NCBI GenBank assembly: GCA_946186915.1
Contig: CAMHOY010000001.1
Location: forward strand, 62,001-126,000
Direction: 5' to 3'
Length of the DNA: 64,000 bases
Source: an uncultured Bacteroidales bacterium
GTDB lineage: Bacteria; Bacteroidota; Bacteroidia; Bacteroidales; Paludibacteraceae
Part shown: positions 1 to 6,953 of the stretch, piece by piece
Layout: every line of letters starts with the position of its first letter
Position numbering within the stretch: position 1 is the first letter of the stretch
Notes under the pieces: model-generated
Database searches by the model: none
Seen by the model: the letters and a program-made list of their open reading frames with translations, nothing else
Told to the model about the DNA's origin: nothing
Made by a program: the position numbers and the translations under genes

Positions 1-441
1 GTAACCGCCTACGTTGCCGCCCTGCCCCGACACACGCACATGGGATGCGCGCACGCTGTCTACTTCCCACTCCACCGTCCCGCGGTTATAGTCGATGCGC
101 ATCGAGTGGGAGAACATATCCGGAGTATAGAACGCATCGCCCGCCATCACACGACTGTCCACGCGGAAACCGTCCAGGTAATATTTGTTCCATCGATAGG
201 AGTTGCCGTTGATGGAGAACATGAACGGTTCGGCAGTGCCCCACTCTCCTGTCGTCTCAGTCATGTAGGTGGTGAAGTCGCAGTGGTTATCCAGATAATG
301 CTTCAGCTCGCCCCACTGGTACCACTCTCGGAACCACTCGCTGCGCACGGTGTCGCAACCGAAGTTCTCGGCCGCGCGGACAGGCAGTGCCGTCAGCACC
401 AACGCCAACAGGCTATATTTACATGCGGAAGGTAAACACAT
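1..441 (-). CDS. Secreted/outer-membrane protein, N-terminal part (runs off the window)
   Basis: The frame opens at the ATG at 441 and stays open to base 1 (147 codons, no stop). The first 23 or so residues form a signal peptide: a hydrophobic run LLALVLTALPV followed by RAA and a probable cut before ENFGC. The mature part is rich in aromatic residues (WFREWYQW, RWNKYYLDGF, SHSMRIDYNRG), as in outer-membrane barrel or receptor proteins, but I do not recognise a family. The start overlaps the end of the GtrA gene by 23 bp, so the two are probably co-transcribed. The C-terminal part is outside the window, so function stays open. Confidence 0.7.
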   Translation of the reverse strand, partial: MCLPSACKYSLLALVLTALPVRAAENFGCDTVRSEWFREWYQWGELKHYLDNHCDFTTYMTETTGEWGTAEPFMFSINGNSYRWNKYYLDGFRVDSRVMAGDAFYTPDMFSHSMRIDYNRGTVEWEVDSVRASHVRVSGQGGNVGGY

Positions 442-814
442 AATTCATACTGAAATTCCAAACCATGACGCACCCGATGGCGATGAGTTTGCTGAGGTAG
501 AAATGCAGATGCAGTTTCTCGTGCAGCAACCAGATGATGAGGTTGTTCAATCCCAGGCCGACAAGGGCGATGAGCACGAAGGTCGTATATTCGCGGACGA
601 TCTCGCCGCTCTGACTCTCAAAGGTCCAGAGGCGGTTCCATGTATAGTTATTCGTGGCGGCGGTCACAAAGCCCAGAGAATTGCTGAGGTACTTGTTCCA
701 TTTCAGTTTCTCCTTGCAGAGCCACGTGATGCCGAAGTCGATGATCAACCCGCTCGCGCCGACAATGCCGAAACGAACAAATCGCAGCAGTATAGTCCAC
801 CATGCGCTATTCAT
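419..814 (-). CDS. GtrA-like family membrane protein
   Basis: A 131-residue protein with four hydrophobic segments and the GtrA signature: RFVRFGIVGASGLIIDFGITWL near the N-terminus and NYTWNRLWTF in the middle. GtrA proteins are small inner-membrane proteins thought to move or position polyprenyl-linked sugars. Its start overlaps the end of the preceding glycosyltransferase gene by 8 bp, which suggests translational coupling and a joint role in lipid-linked sugar transfer. Length is normal for the family. The exact substrate cannot be read from sequence. Confidence 0.88.
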   Translation of the reverse strand: MNSAWWTILLRFVRFGIVGASGLIIDFGITWLCKEKLKWNKYLSNSLGFVTAATNNYTWNRLWTFESQSGEIVREYTTFVLIALVGLGLNNLIIWLLHEKLHLHFYLSKLIAIGCVMVWNFSMNYVFTFRM

Positions 815-2159
815 GCAGGTCCTCCTCGCTCAGTTGGTCGGTTATATATACTTGCCCGAAGCGGCGCACACAGGCCGGTTTGCCGATCATCTCGCGCTCG
901 AGATGCAAGAGATCGTATTGGGTATAACGGTCGTATTGGGTGCGCACCAGCACCGCTTGGTCGTCATAGAAGAAGCGATAGAGGGACGGTAATTGGAACG
1001 AACCGTCGAACACCACCGGCAGACCCTTCGCCTCCGCATGGATCGCTTCGCATTGCTCCTGTTTGCCGGCCAGACCGGTCTGCGGCGGCAGGATATTCAG
1101 CATCAGCACGATGCGGGCTATCAGCAGCAGTCCGGCAAAGACTCCTAATGACCACCGGATAAAAGCTCTTCCCTTCAGGGAGGAGTTTGAGGTAGGCTCT
1201 TCCGTCAGCAGGATTATCGCCGGAATACTCGTCACCACCGTCCAATGGGGTTCTACATGTCCGCGGAAGGATGTGATTAGGAAGAAGACCTGAAAGCCGA
1301 GAACGGTCCATGCCAACGTGCGGCGGAAGACATCCTCCGAACGGAAAGCACGGATACTGAGCCATACCATCAAACCCCACACCAGCGGATTGAACACCGC
1401 CCATTGGTTCGGCAGGAACTCCCATGTATAGAGCGGCTTGTACGCCTCGGCGCGCGAGACGAGATGATAGGTGAAGGACGGGAAGTCGTGCGTATATTGC
1501 CACCATAGATGAGGGATCATCAGCAAGGCCGCAATGCCTGCCGCCGCCCATGCTTTGCCGTCCCGCAACAGCCGCGGATTAGCCAGCACCGCCAGACCGA
1601 TCACTAACACCGCCATGTACTTGCTGTACAGCATCCCCGCCATACTAATACCCAAGAGAAGGGTGTTAGGGGTTAGGGGGTTAGGGGTTTCCATGTGGCG
1701 ACGCAACGCGTAGTAGAACAACGCCGCAAAGAAGAGCAACGGTGCGTCCGGCGTCGTCAGAAAACCGTAGGCGCAGAACATCGGCAGCGAGGCCGCAACA
1801 AGCAGAAATCCCGCTAAACGCTCCATACCTTCAGATCGTGCCCTCGGGCAAAGAACGCTAAACGCTAAACGCTTTTGTACGGTCTTCCAGATCGTAAAAA
1901 CGGTCGCTACATGCATTAAAACGGTCACAAGCCTGACACTCAGGTTCTTGAGTATCAAGCTTGTTGTCGGTACGAGTGCGCCGGACAGTGCTGTCATCAG
2001 ACCCACCATCGGCGGGTGGTCAAAATAGCCCCAACTGAGGAACTGACCGTACAGACGATAATAGGCTTCGTCGGCGTGTATCTCGCAGAACAAGGCGCAC
2101 AGCAAATCCAGCAGTCCCCATACCAGGAGCCATGGCCATATGCGTCTTTCGCCGTTCAT
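807..2159 (-). CDS. GT39-type membrane glycosyltransferase (PMT_2/ArnT-like)
   Basis: A 450-residue polytopic membrane protein with the N-terminal pattern of family GT39/PMT_2: an early HADEAYYR motif, whose acidic residues are the expected catalytic or metal site, then GYFDHPPMV. Such enzymes move a sugar from a polyprenyl phosphate carrier to protein or lipid in the periplasm. The start codon itself lies inside an 8-bp tandem repeat (2153-2192). Three other repeat words sit inside the gene: 1165-1196, 1661-1691 and 1855-1876. They encode low-complexity stretches such as TPNPLTPNTLLL that look like insertions. Acceptor and donor are unknown. Confidence 0.85.
   Translation of the reverse strand: MNGERRIWPWLLVWGLLDLLCALFCEIHADEAYYRLYGQFLSWGYFDHPPMVGLMTALSGALVPTTSLILKNLSVRLVTVLMHVATVFTIWKTVQKRLAFSVLCPRARSEGMERLAGFLLVAASLPMFCAYGFLTTPDAPLLFFAALFYYALRRHMETPNPLTPNTLLLGISMAGMLYSKYMAVLVIGLAVLANPRLLRDGKAWAAAGIAALLMIPHLWWQYTHDFPSFTYHLVSRAEAYKPLYTWEFLPNQWAVFNPLVWGLMVWLSIRAFRSEDVFRRTLAWTVLGFQVFFLITSFRGHVEPHWTVVTSIPAIILLTEEPTSNSSLKGRAFIRWSLGVFAGLLLIARIVLMLNILPPQTGLAGKQEQCEAIHAEAKGLPVVFDGSFQLPSLYRFFYDDQAVLVRTQYDRYTQYDLLHLEREMIGKPACVRRFGQVYITDQLSEEDLHE
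1165..1196 (-). repeat. Palindromic element copy, in frame inside the GT39 gene
   Basis: Read on the + strand, CTTCCCTTCAGGGAGGAG followed by TTTGAGGTAGG matches the sense-strand copy inside the GldA-like gene (CTTCCCTTTAGGGAGGGA, TGGGGTAGG). Here the element lies in the opposite orientation relative to the host gene, yet still keeps the frame open, encoding SNSSLKGRAF. See the copies at 13369, 15060 and 21810. Confidence 0.6.
1661..1691. repeat. TTAGGGG word repeat inside the GT39 gene
   Basis: The + strand reads GTTAGGGGTTAGGGGGTTAG within the coding region; on the coding strand it encodes TPNPLTPNTLLL. Near-identical words sit in frame in the GldA-like gene (13129-13162) and the MurU-like gene (14329-14363). 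Confidence 0.7.
1855..1876. repeat. 7-nt CGCTAAA repeat inside the GT39 gene
   Basis: Three tandem copies of a 7-nt unit (21 nt, so frame-neutral) encode KRLAFSVL on the coding strand. The same word is intergenic at 17049-17075 and one further copy is at 1812-1822. Confidence 0.65.
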
Positions 2160-2192
2160 CCGTTCATCCGTTCATCCGTTCATCCGTTCATT
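2153..2192. repeat. Five tandem copies of the 8-bp unit CGTTCATC
   Basis: Units at 2153, 2161, 2169, 2177 and 2185; the last ends in T instead of C. On the minus strand each unit reads GATGAACG and so contains an ATG; because 8 is not a multiple of 3, successive ATGs fall in rotating frames. The GT39 start codon (2157-2159) is one of them. The same unit, in the other orientation, fills the gap at 16050-16113. Confidence 0.9.
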
Positions 2193-2194
2193 CT

Positions 2195-3361
2195 TTATAT
2201 CCCGAACAGATGTTGGAAAAAGTTCTTCTTGTCGGCTGCGCCCGGAGCGATATTCGGGCTGTTTTGCAGCTTCTCTATCAGTGCCCGCTCGTCCTTATTC
2301 AGTTTTTCGGGGATATAGACGCCTACGTTGATCAGCAGGTCACCTACTCCGTAGTTGCGGCCGTATTGGTCGATACGCGGAAGACCCTTGCCTCTCATAC
2401 GCAGCACCTTGCCGGGTTGCGTTCCCGGGGTGATGGTTATCTTCACGTCACCGGTGAGCGTCGGGATCTGTACCTGGCCGCCGAGCACCGCTGTCGGCAT
2501 ATCGAGGAGGAGGTTATAAACCAAGTCGCTCTCCTGACGAACGAAATCCTTATGTTCTTCCTCTTCGATGAGTACGAGCAGGTCTCCGTTGACACCGCCG
2601 CGCGGCGCAGCATTACCTTTTCCGGGCACAGTCAGTTGCATGCCGCCTGCCACACCTGCAGGGATAGTGATGGTGATGATCTCTTCATCGCGGAGCACTC
2701 CCTGACCACCGCATTTCGGACATTTGTTCTTGATCACACGTCCTTCGCCGCCGCAGGTCTCACATTCGCTCTGAACCTGCATCATGCCGAAGATCCCGCG
2801 TTGCTGACGGATGACGCGACCGGAACCCTTACAGGTCGGACAGGTTTCTGAGTTGCCGTCCGCGCTGCCCGTGCCGTGACAGTCCTTGCATTGTACGAGT
2901 TTGCGCACTTTGATCTTCTTCTCGCAACCGGACGCTATCTCTTCGAGTGTCAGACGCACTTTCACACGCATGTCACTGCCGCGCCGAACACGCGGACCAC
3001 GGCTGCGACCGCCGCCACCCATGAACATCTCGCCGATGTCGCCGATGTCGAAGCCTGCACCTTGGAAGATATCGCCGAAATGACTGAAGATATCCTCCAT
3101 GGACATGCCGCCGCCACTGAAGCCGCCTGCGCCACCCATGCCGGCGAAGCCGTACTGGTCGTAGCGTGCACGTTTCTGCGGGTCAGACAGCACCTCGTAG
3201 GCCTCAGCCGCCTCCTTGAATTTCTCCTCGGCTTCCTTGTCACCGGGGTTCTTGTCAGGGTGGTACTGAATAGCCTTCTTACGGTAGGCTTTCTTTATCT
3301 CGTCGGCGGTAGCGGTCTTCGCTACCTCCAGCACTTCATAATAATCACGTTTCTCTGCCAT
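2195..3361 (-). CDS. dnaJ: Chaperone DnaJ (Hsp40)
   Basis: A 388-residue co-chaperone that delivers unfolded clients to DnaK and stimulates its ATPase. The N-terminal J domain carries the HPD motif (YHPDKNPGD). A Gly/Phe-rich linker follows, then four zinc-binding repeats [24 protein letters not shown] and CPKCGGQG, and the C-terminal substrate-binding domains. Length and order are those of canonical type-I DnaJ. It lies directly downstream of grpE (27 bp gap), and both probably use the promoter at 4078-4109. No dnaK is in the window. Confidence 0.97.
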   Translation of the reverse strand: MAEKRDYYEVLEVAKTATADEIKKAYRKKAIQYHPDKNPGDKEAEEKFKEAAEAYEVLSDPQKRARYDQYGFAGMGGAGGFSGGGMSMEDIFSHFGDIFQGAGFDIGDIGEMFMGGGGRSRGPRVRRGSDMRVKVRLTLEEIASGCEKKIKVRKLVQCKDCHGTGSADGNSETCPTCKGSGRVIRQQRGIFGMMQVQSECETCGGEGRVIKNKCPKCGGQGVLRDEEIITITIPAGVAGGMQLTVPGKGNAAPRGGVNGDLLVLIEEEEHKDFVRQESDLVYNLLLDMPTAVLGGQVQIPTLTGDVKITITPGTQPGKVLRMRGKGLPRIDQYGRNYGVGDLLINVGVYIPEKLNKDERALIEKLQNSPNIAPGAADKKNFFQHLFGI

Positions 3362-3388
3362 AGTTGTGTAATGTGTAAGGTTTAATGT

Positions 3389-4000
3389 TTATTCGCCGAC
3401 TACTACTTTGGCGAAGCGGATGACTTTCTCGCCGAGTTTGTAACCTTTCTGCGTGCAGTCGATCACTTTGCCTTTCTTGTCCTCACCGGCAGCGAAGGTC
3501 GTCACAGCCTCGTGTTCGTCGGTATTGAAGTCCGCGCCCTCGGTCTCGATGGCATGCACGTCGTTCGCAGCAAGGAACGCCACGAATTTCTGATAGATCA
3601 GCTGTACACCATTCAGCAACGCGTCACCATTATCACCATTGGCACCATTGATCGATGCCAGGGCGCGCTCAAAGTCATCCACAAGCGGGAGCATGTCCTT
3701 GAAGATACGCTCACCGGCAGTTGCCATCAGTTCCAACTTCTCTTTGTTCGTACGGCGACGGTAGTTGTCGAACTCTGCCATCATGCGCAGGTTCTTGTCC
3801 TCCAACTCCGCGATACGCTCCTGCGCTTGTGCCAACTGCTCCTCTATGGTCGGTTCCTTAGACGCTTCATTGGCATCATTTGCACCATTAAGCGAAGCGT
3901 CACCATTTTCACCATTTGCATCATTAAGCGAAGCTTCACCATTGAGCTCGCTCTGCGGGCGGCTCATTTCATCTTTTACTTTATGTTCTTTCTTACTCAT
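3389..4000 (-). CDS. grpE: Nucleotide exchange factor GrpE
   Basis: GrpE releases ADP from DnaK. The central coiled coil (EEQLAQAQERIAELEDKN) and the core motif MMAEFDNYRRRTNKEK are typical, followed by the C-terminal beta domain ending in RFAKVVVGE. I start it at the ATG at 4000 (MSKKEHKVKDEM) because an upstream ATG at 4024 only adds a short poorly conserved tail. The N-terminal region and a loop in the core contain Asn/Gly/Ala-rich stretches (SLNDANGENGDASLNG, INGANGDNGDALLNG). They come from 9-nt repeat words at 3610-3655 and 3868-3960 that are not part of the GrpE fold. Confidence 0.95.
   Translation of the reverse strand: MSKKEHKVKDEMSRPQSELNGEASLNDANGENGDASLNGANDANEASKEPTIEEQLAQAQERIAELEDKNLRMMAEFDNYRRRTNKEKLELMATAGERIFKDMLPLVDDFERALASINGANGDNGDALLNGVQLIYQKFVAFLAANDVHAIETEGADFNTDEHEAVTTFAAGEDKKGKVIDCTQKGYKLGEKVIRFAKVVVGE
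3610..3655. repeat. 9-nt TCACCATT(A/G) words inside grpE (core copy)
   Basis: The + strand reads GTCACCATTATCACCATTGG then CACCATTG. The 9-nt period keeps the frame; the coding strand reads INGANGDNGDALLNG in a loop of the GrpE core. Confidence 0.7.
3868..3960. repeat. 9-nt and 18-nt word repeats inside grpE (N-terminal copy)
   Basis: The words GCATCATT, AAGCGAAGC and TCACCATT recur here with in-frame spacing and encode most of the N-terminal tail (NGEASLNDANGENGDASLNG). The same word family occurs in the unrelated 115-aa ORF at 6590-6937, where it encodes QGSLNDAA. Confidence 0.7.
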
Positions 4001-4077
4001 AATACAATATTTTACACTTTTCAAATGTCAAATAGCGTGCCACACACGCATAAACTGCCATTTTGGCAGAATCCGTG

Positions 4078-4109
4078 CAAAAGTACTGCTTTTTTTTGAG
4101 GTATGCAAA
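4078..4109 (-). promoter_or_regulatory. Promoter of grpE-dnaJ
   Basis: On the minus strand TTTG (4109-4106), 20 bp, then TACTTTTG (4085-4078), the Bacteroidota -33/-7 consensus. The expected leader is about 75 nt and carries a CTGCCA-TTT-TGGCAG hairpin (4055-4069) close to the transcription start. Confidence 0.75.
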
Positions 4110-4653
4110 TCTTTTTGGAGAAAAAAACATATAAAACACGCTACCGCGCAAAAACATATAAAAAATAGTATTAAATCAAAAACGCGGCGGTTCGGCCTAC
4201 GCGGCCTGAGCGTAATCTTCTTAATTCGCGTATTCATGCGAGCATGATACGCGCCTTAATAATCTTCCTCTTGTCCGGCTTGATAGCCGTCCTACCGCCT
4301 TACAAAAATACGCTTCGCTCACAAAAAATGTCAAAAAATCCATGCGGGCAGTAGTATAATTTACATCCGACCGATAGTAATTGTATTTTTGAAAGTGAAG
4401 CGTAGCGAAACGATTTTTTGTAAGTCGTGCAACGACGCATTTTTGTAAGTACCCGTCTTGGCGCTTATCAGAAGCGCACAGACAAGTGGAGGCTTGTAAG
4501 GGTGCGCTGGGAGCTCGCTCACGAGCGCGCACTTGGAAGACTACGCTTAGACCGCGTGGGTCATATGCCCTAAGCGGGCAAGGGTACGCGTTTTTGATTT
4601 ACCCTCTATACACAGAACGGAGCCCGCAAATGCGGACCCCGCTTGTGCTACAC
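4110..4653. other. Non-coding stretch rich in inverted repeats
   Basis: About 540 bp between the grpE promoter and the end of the 130-aa ORF. I see no convincing gene. There are several inverted repeats. CTTACAAAAATACG (4300-4313) is nearly complementary to CGCATTTTTGTAAG (4436-4449). A strong hairpin at 4502-4532 has arms GTGCGC/GCGCAC and GCTCG/CGAGC. An outer pair ACGGAGC/GCTCCGT (about 4616-4622 and 4673-4679) surrounds the terminator of the ORF that follows. Small ORFs here have poor composition and no promoter or start context. It may be a decayed mobile element or a structured RNA region. Confidence 0.4.
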
Positions 4654-4668
4654 GCGAGCTTTGCTCGC
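4654..4668 (-). terminator. Hairpin directly after the 130-aa ORF
   Basis: A perfect GCGAGC-TTT-GCTCGC hairpin begins immediately after the stop codon (4669-4671). There is no strong T-run on the minus strand, so terminator function is likely but not certain. Confidence 0.5.
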
Positions 4669-5061
4669 TTACGCTCCGTGCTCAGCATCGTACTCGTCTC
4701 CGCAGACTTTCCACAGGTACGCTGTGAGGGTCTTTTTGCCACCGGCGGTGTCGCGTTGCGCGAGGAACGCGGCGTTGTCCTGGTTGATCTGCATGAGGTC
4801 TTTACGACGCAGTGCCACTGCCTTGCTTACCGCATTGAAGCGTGCTCGTGCGAGCAACTCCTTCGCCGACGGGTCTGTAGAGCGTTTGTAGCGGTCCGCA
4901 TCAAACGAGTACACTCGTTGACAATTCGGGTTCTCTGATGCCGCCGTGCGGTGAACAGCTACCAGGTAGTTACCGTGGTTGTGTCCGTTCTGTTTTTTCG
5001 GTCGTTTCATGGCGCCCGAGATCGTCTCGATACCCGCAGCGCCTACTTTCATTACTGCCAT
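4669..5061 (-). CDS. Conserved-looking hypothetical protein, 130 aa (accessory island)
   Basis: A basic, soluble 130-residue protein starting MAVMKVGAAGIETISGAMKR and ending in a compact segment GGKKTLTAYLWKVCGDEYD. No membrane segment or signal peptide. I recall short proteins with a similar ending in Bacteroidales accessory regions, but I cannot name a family or function. It lies 26 bp downstream of the lipoprotein-like 66-aa ORF and probably shares its promoter (5412-5443). A terminator-like hairpin follows the stop directly. Confidence 0.65.
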   Translation of the reverse strand: MAVMKVGAAGIETISGAMKRPKKQNGHNHGNYLVAVHRTAASENPNCQRVYSFDADRYKRSTDPSAKELLARARFNAVSKAVALRRKDLMQINQDNAAFLAQRDTAGGKKTLTAYLWKVCGDEYDAEHGA

Positions 5062-5087
5062 AATTCGTTAAGGTTTTAAAGGGTTAA

Positions 5088-5288
5088 TTACAGTTGTTTC
5101 TCGCCACGGTATGTCTCCGTGGTCTTGGTCATGATGGTGGTGGTCGTGTCGCCGTGCTGCACGTAACTGGCAGTGGTCGTCACCACGCGGCTTGCCGTAC
5201 AGGAGGACAATCCCATACCGGTTGCCAGTGCCGTCAGTGCGGCTATCAGCACCGAAATGACTACTTTTAAAATTTGTTTTTTGCTCAT
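5088..5288 (-). CDS. Small smalltalk-like membrane/lipoprotein, 66 aa
   Basis: The N-terminal 30 residues (KQILKVVISVLIAALTALAT, then GMGLSSC) form one hydrophobic helix ending in a possible lipobox cysteine at about position 30. This resembles the Bacteroides 'smalltalk' small proteins, which sit in mobile islands. The remaining 36 residues are Thr-rich (TTTASYVQHGDTTTTIMTKT), unlike the very short typical members. First gene after the promoter at 5412-5443, with a roughly 120-nt leader. Function unknown. Confidence 0.65.
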   Translation of the reverse strand: MSKKQILKVVISVLIAALTALATGMGLSSCTASRVVTTTASYVQHGDTTTTIMTKTTETYRGEKQL

Positions 5289-5411
5289 AGCTCAGTTAGG
5301 TTTAATTAAGCGCGCTGTCTTTCGGAATATCCCTTTCTGAACCCTTGGAACTGAGGATAGGGCGACAGACGCTCCGCAGGTTCATTATCCTGTCTTTCCG
5401 AAAGACGACGA

Positions 5412-5443
5412 CAAAGGTACTGCTTTTTTGCGAACTGCCCAAA
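5412..5443 (-). promoter_or_regulatory. Promoter of the 66-aa/130-aa unit
   Basis: Minus strand TTTG (5443-5440), 20 bp, TACCTTTG (5419-5412). The transcript would begin with a long leader that includes a perfect GTCTTTC-C-GAAAGAC palindrome (5392-5406) and further weak inverted repeats before the start at 5288. Confidence 0.72.
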
Positions 5444-5476
5444 TTATCGTGCTCGCAAAGCACCTTTGAAAGTGTT

Positions 5477-5704
5477 TTATACGATCATATACCCGCAATA
5501 CGATGCGAAATCACGCGCCATCGGCAGACTCAGCCATCCTCGACGCTTCACATCACTCAACCAGTTCGTGCTATGACGGCGCTGCTTGCACCACCCGTAC
5601 AACAGTACCTCAAATGCGAACTCCGGATTGCGATAATTCTGCTTGTTCTGCAACCGTTTGAGCAATAACGATAGTTCAATCTTTTCTTCTTGTCTCATAG
5701 GCAT
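5477..5704 (-). CDS. Hypothetical protein, 75 aa
   Basis: Starts MPMRQEEKIELSLLLKRL and ends MARDFASYCGYMIV; soluble and helical-looking, with no recognised motif. Its start codon overlaps the end of the 51-aa ORF by 10 bp, so the two are probably coupled. It belongs to the same transcription unit as the 107-aa ORF at 5943-6266. Confidence 0.5.
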   Translation of the reverse strand: MPMRQEEKIELSLLLKRLQNKQNYRNPEFAFEVLLYGWCKQRRHSTNWLSDVKRRGWLSLPMARDFASYCGYMIV

Positions 5705-5850
5705 GATAAAAGATTTCTCGATTTTTTACTCAGGTAACACACGTAGTCTCCCTTGCTGTTCTTCCTTTTTGTCAAGGTAATACCGCATTGAACGGCCTGA
5801 CAATGGGCCTTTTGCCAATGCGCTTCTTCCTTGTCTTTTTTCTTTTTCAT
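5695..5850 (-). CDS. Small basic protein, 51 aa
   Basis: A short ORF starting MKKKKDKEEAHWQKAHCQAV and ending KKSRNLLSCL. It is strongly basic, with a KKKK start and two short Lys/Arg patches, and could bind nucleic acid. It lies between the 107-aa and 75-aa ORFs, overlaps the latter by 10 bp, and reads in the same direction. Coding potential is inferred from placement and overlap only. Confidence 0.45.
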   Translation of the reverse strand: MKKKKDKEEAHWQKAHCQAVQCGITLTKRKNSKGDYVCYLSKKSRNLLSCL

Positions 5851-5879
5851 AACTCTTTGAATTTTAGTGTTTTACAAAT

Positions 5880-5898
5880 GTGTTGTCGGGGGCAACAC
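5880..5898. terminator. GTGTTG/CAACAC hairpin between small ORFs
   Basis: A 6-bp stem with a G-rich 7-nt loop lies between the 107-aa and 51-aa ORFs. No T-run follows; it could be an attenuator or RNA processing site rather than a full terminator. Confidence 0.35.
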
Positions 5899-5942
5899 GG
5901 GATCATCTCGTGGTAATCTGCTGGGCAATGCCTATGCAACAC

Positions 5943-6266
5943 CTACCATGTTTTGACGATTTGTAAATGAAATTGTTGCGCGGTCTCTCGTGTACAAATC
6001 TTGTACAGACCGTTGTATCTCACTTGTACCAGGTCGCCCTTCTCGTTGCCTCGCAAGAAGACCGGTTCCGGTTCGGGGAAATCCAGTACATAGAAATAGG
6101 GGTTCTTGCTTTTCGGCGGCGGTTGCGCCGTGACCTGCGTCAGCATGGCCTGCTGTGCCATCTCGCTACGCTGGCACCATAAGCGATAGGTGGCAGCCCT
6201 GCGGTGCGGAAAACGCGTCTCGTCCGGAGCGTACGCTTTCCAAAAGGTGTTAAAGTCGGAGTCCAT
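5943..6266 (-). CDS. Hypothetical protein, 107 aa
   Basis: Starts MDSDFNTFWKAYAPDETRFP and continues RRAATYRLWCQRSEMAQQAM. The N-terminal pattern (FWxAYxP, RxxAxxxWxxxxxxxQ) resembles the start of small replication-linked or phage proteins, but I cannot assign it. The gene follows a long leader that contains the inverted repeat AGTCCTGTCC/GGACAGGACT (6283-6292 and 6369-6378), downstream of a -7 box at 6437-6444. Confidence 0.55.
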   Translation of the reverse strand: MDSDFNTFWKAYAPDETRFPHRRAATYRLWCQRSEMAQQAMLTQVTAQPPPKSKNPYFYVLDFPEPEPVFLRGNEKGDLVQVRYNGLYKICTRETAQQFHLQIVKTW

Positions 6267-6282
6267 AAATCATAAGTTTTTC

Positions 6283-6378
6283 AGTCCTGTCCCTGCCCCG
6301 GAGCGTCTTCCCGACGGAACGGGAAGAGCGGCTTCCGCCTAGAAGGGTATGTCCCTATTATTTGGACAGGACAGGACT
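6283..6378 (-). ncRNA. Structured 5' leader of the 107-aa ORF
   Basis: A perfect 10-bp inverted repeat AGTCCTGTCC (6283-6292) and GGACAGGACT (6369-6378) closes a 96-nt segment. Inside is a TCTTCCC/GGGAAGA hairpin (6306-6327). The segment lies between a -7 box (6437-6444) and the ORF start at 6266, so it should be transcribed. It is comparable in layout to the leader at 6954-7140. No known class recognised. Confidence 0.45.
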
Positions 6379-6436
6379 TTCTTTTGTAATTCTTTTTTGG
6401 TTCTTTTTTCTTATGCGCTTTCTTTAAAAGCTGCTG

Positions 6437-6444
6437 CAAAGGTA
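6437..6444 (-). promoter_or_regulatory. -7 box upstream of the 107-aa ORF
   Basis: Minus strand TACCTTTG, matching the -7 consensus. No clean TTTG lies 19-21 bp upstream, so it is weaker than the other promoters in this island. Confidence 0.5.
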
Positions 6445-6589
6445 CTGCTATTCACGACTCCATAAAAGGTCACTTTGTCTCCAAATATGACCACTTTTGA
6501 CCATTTTGACTCCAAATACCTTTTATCAGTCCCCAATACATAAAAAAAACGCCAACCAGAAGGTCGGCGTTACGACATTTCGAATATCT

Positions 6590-6937
6590 TTATCTCCTGT
6601 TCCGATTGATGTTCCTGCCAAGCGCATAATTGTCCACCGTCCATCCGAACTCATCCGACAGCCGCTTGCACAGTGCTACACGCGACTTCTCTGCCACGAA
6701 TGCCCGAAACTCTTCATCGAACCGCACCCGTTCCTCGATATATTTGCGTACAGCGGTGTAATTGCCTTCCGGCGGGATAGGTAATATATCCTTCGCAGCA
6801 ACCTCGCCATCAGGAGCCGCAGGCTCATCATTAGGCTGCACAGCAGCATCATTGAGCGAACCCTGCGAGCGCTCATTTCCGACAAATGCTATATAATCTC
6901 CATGTATATGGAAATGATTGATGATGATTTTTTTCAT
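6590..6937 (-). CDS. Hypothetical protein, 115 aa, with grpE-like repeat word
   Basis: I start it at the ATG at 6937 (MKKIIINHFHIHGDYIAFVG) because upstream codons lie in the structured leader. The C-terminal half (NYTAVRKYIEERVRFDEEFR, then AFVAEKSRVALCKRLSDEFG) looks like a small helical domain. The N-terminal third includes NERSQGSLNDAAVQPNDEP, made by the same 9-nt word family as in grpE. It is preceded by about 250 nt of leader from the promoter at 7192-7223. Function unknown. Confidence 0.55.
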   Translation of the reverse strand: MKKIIINHFHIHGDYIAFVGNERSQGSLNDAAVQPNDEPAAPDGEVAAKDILPIPPEGNYTAVRKYIEERVRFDEEFRAFVAEKSRVALCKRLSDEFGWTVDNYALGRNINRNRR

Positions 6938-6953
6938 AGAATAATCAGAATGC

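Noticed and set aside
350..1162. A 270-codon plus-strand ORF across gtrA and the GT39 gene
   Set aside because: It is the opposite frame of two real membrane-protein genes and has no domain or signal.
2153..2192. CRISPR array at the 8-bp repeats (also 16050-16113)
   Set aside because: Units are 8 bp without spacers and there are no cas genes.
4221..4532. A 103-codon minus-strand ORF in the non-coding block
   Set aside because: Odd composition, no start context, and it runs through several inverted repeats; more likely non-coding.
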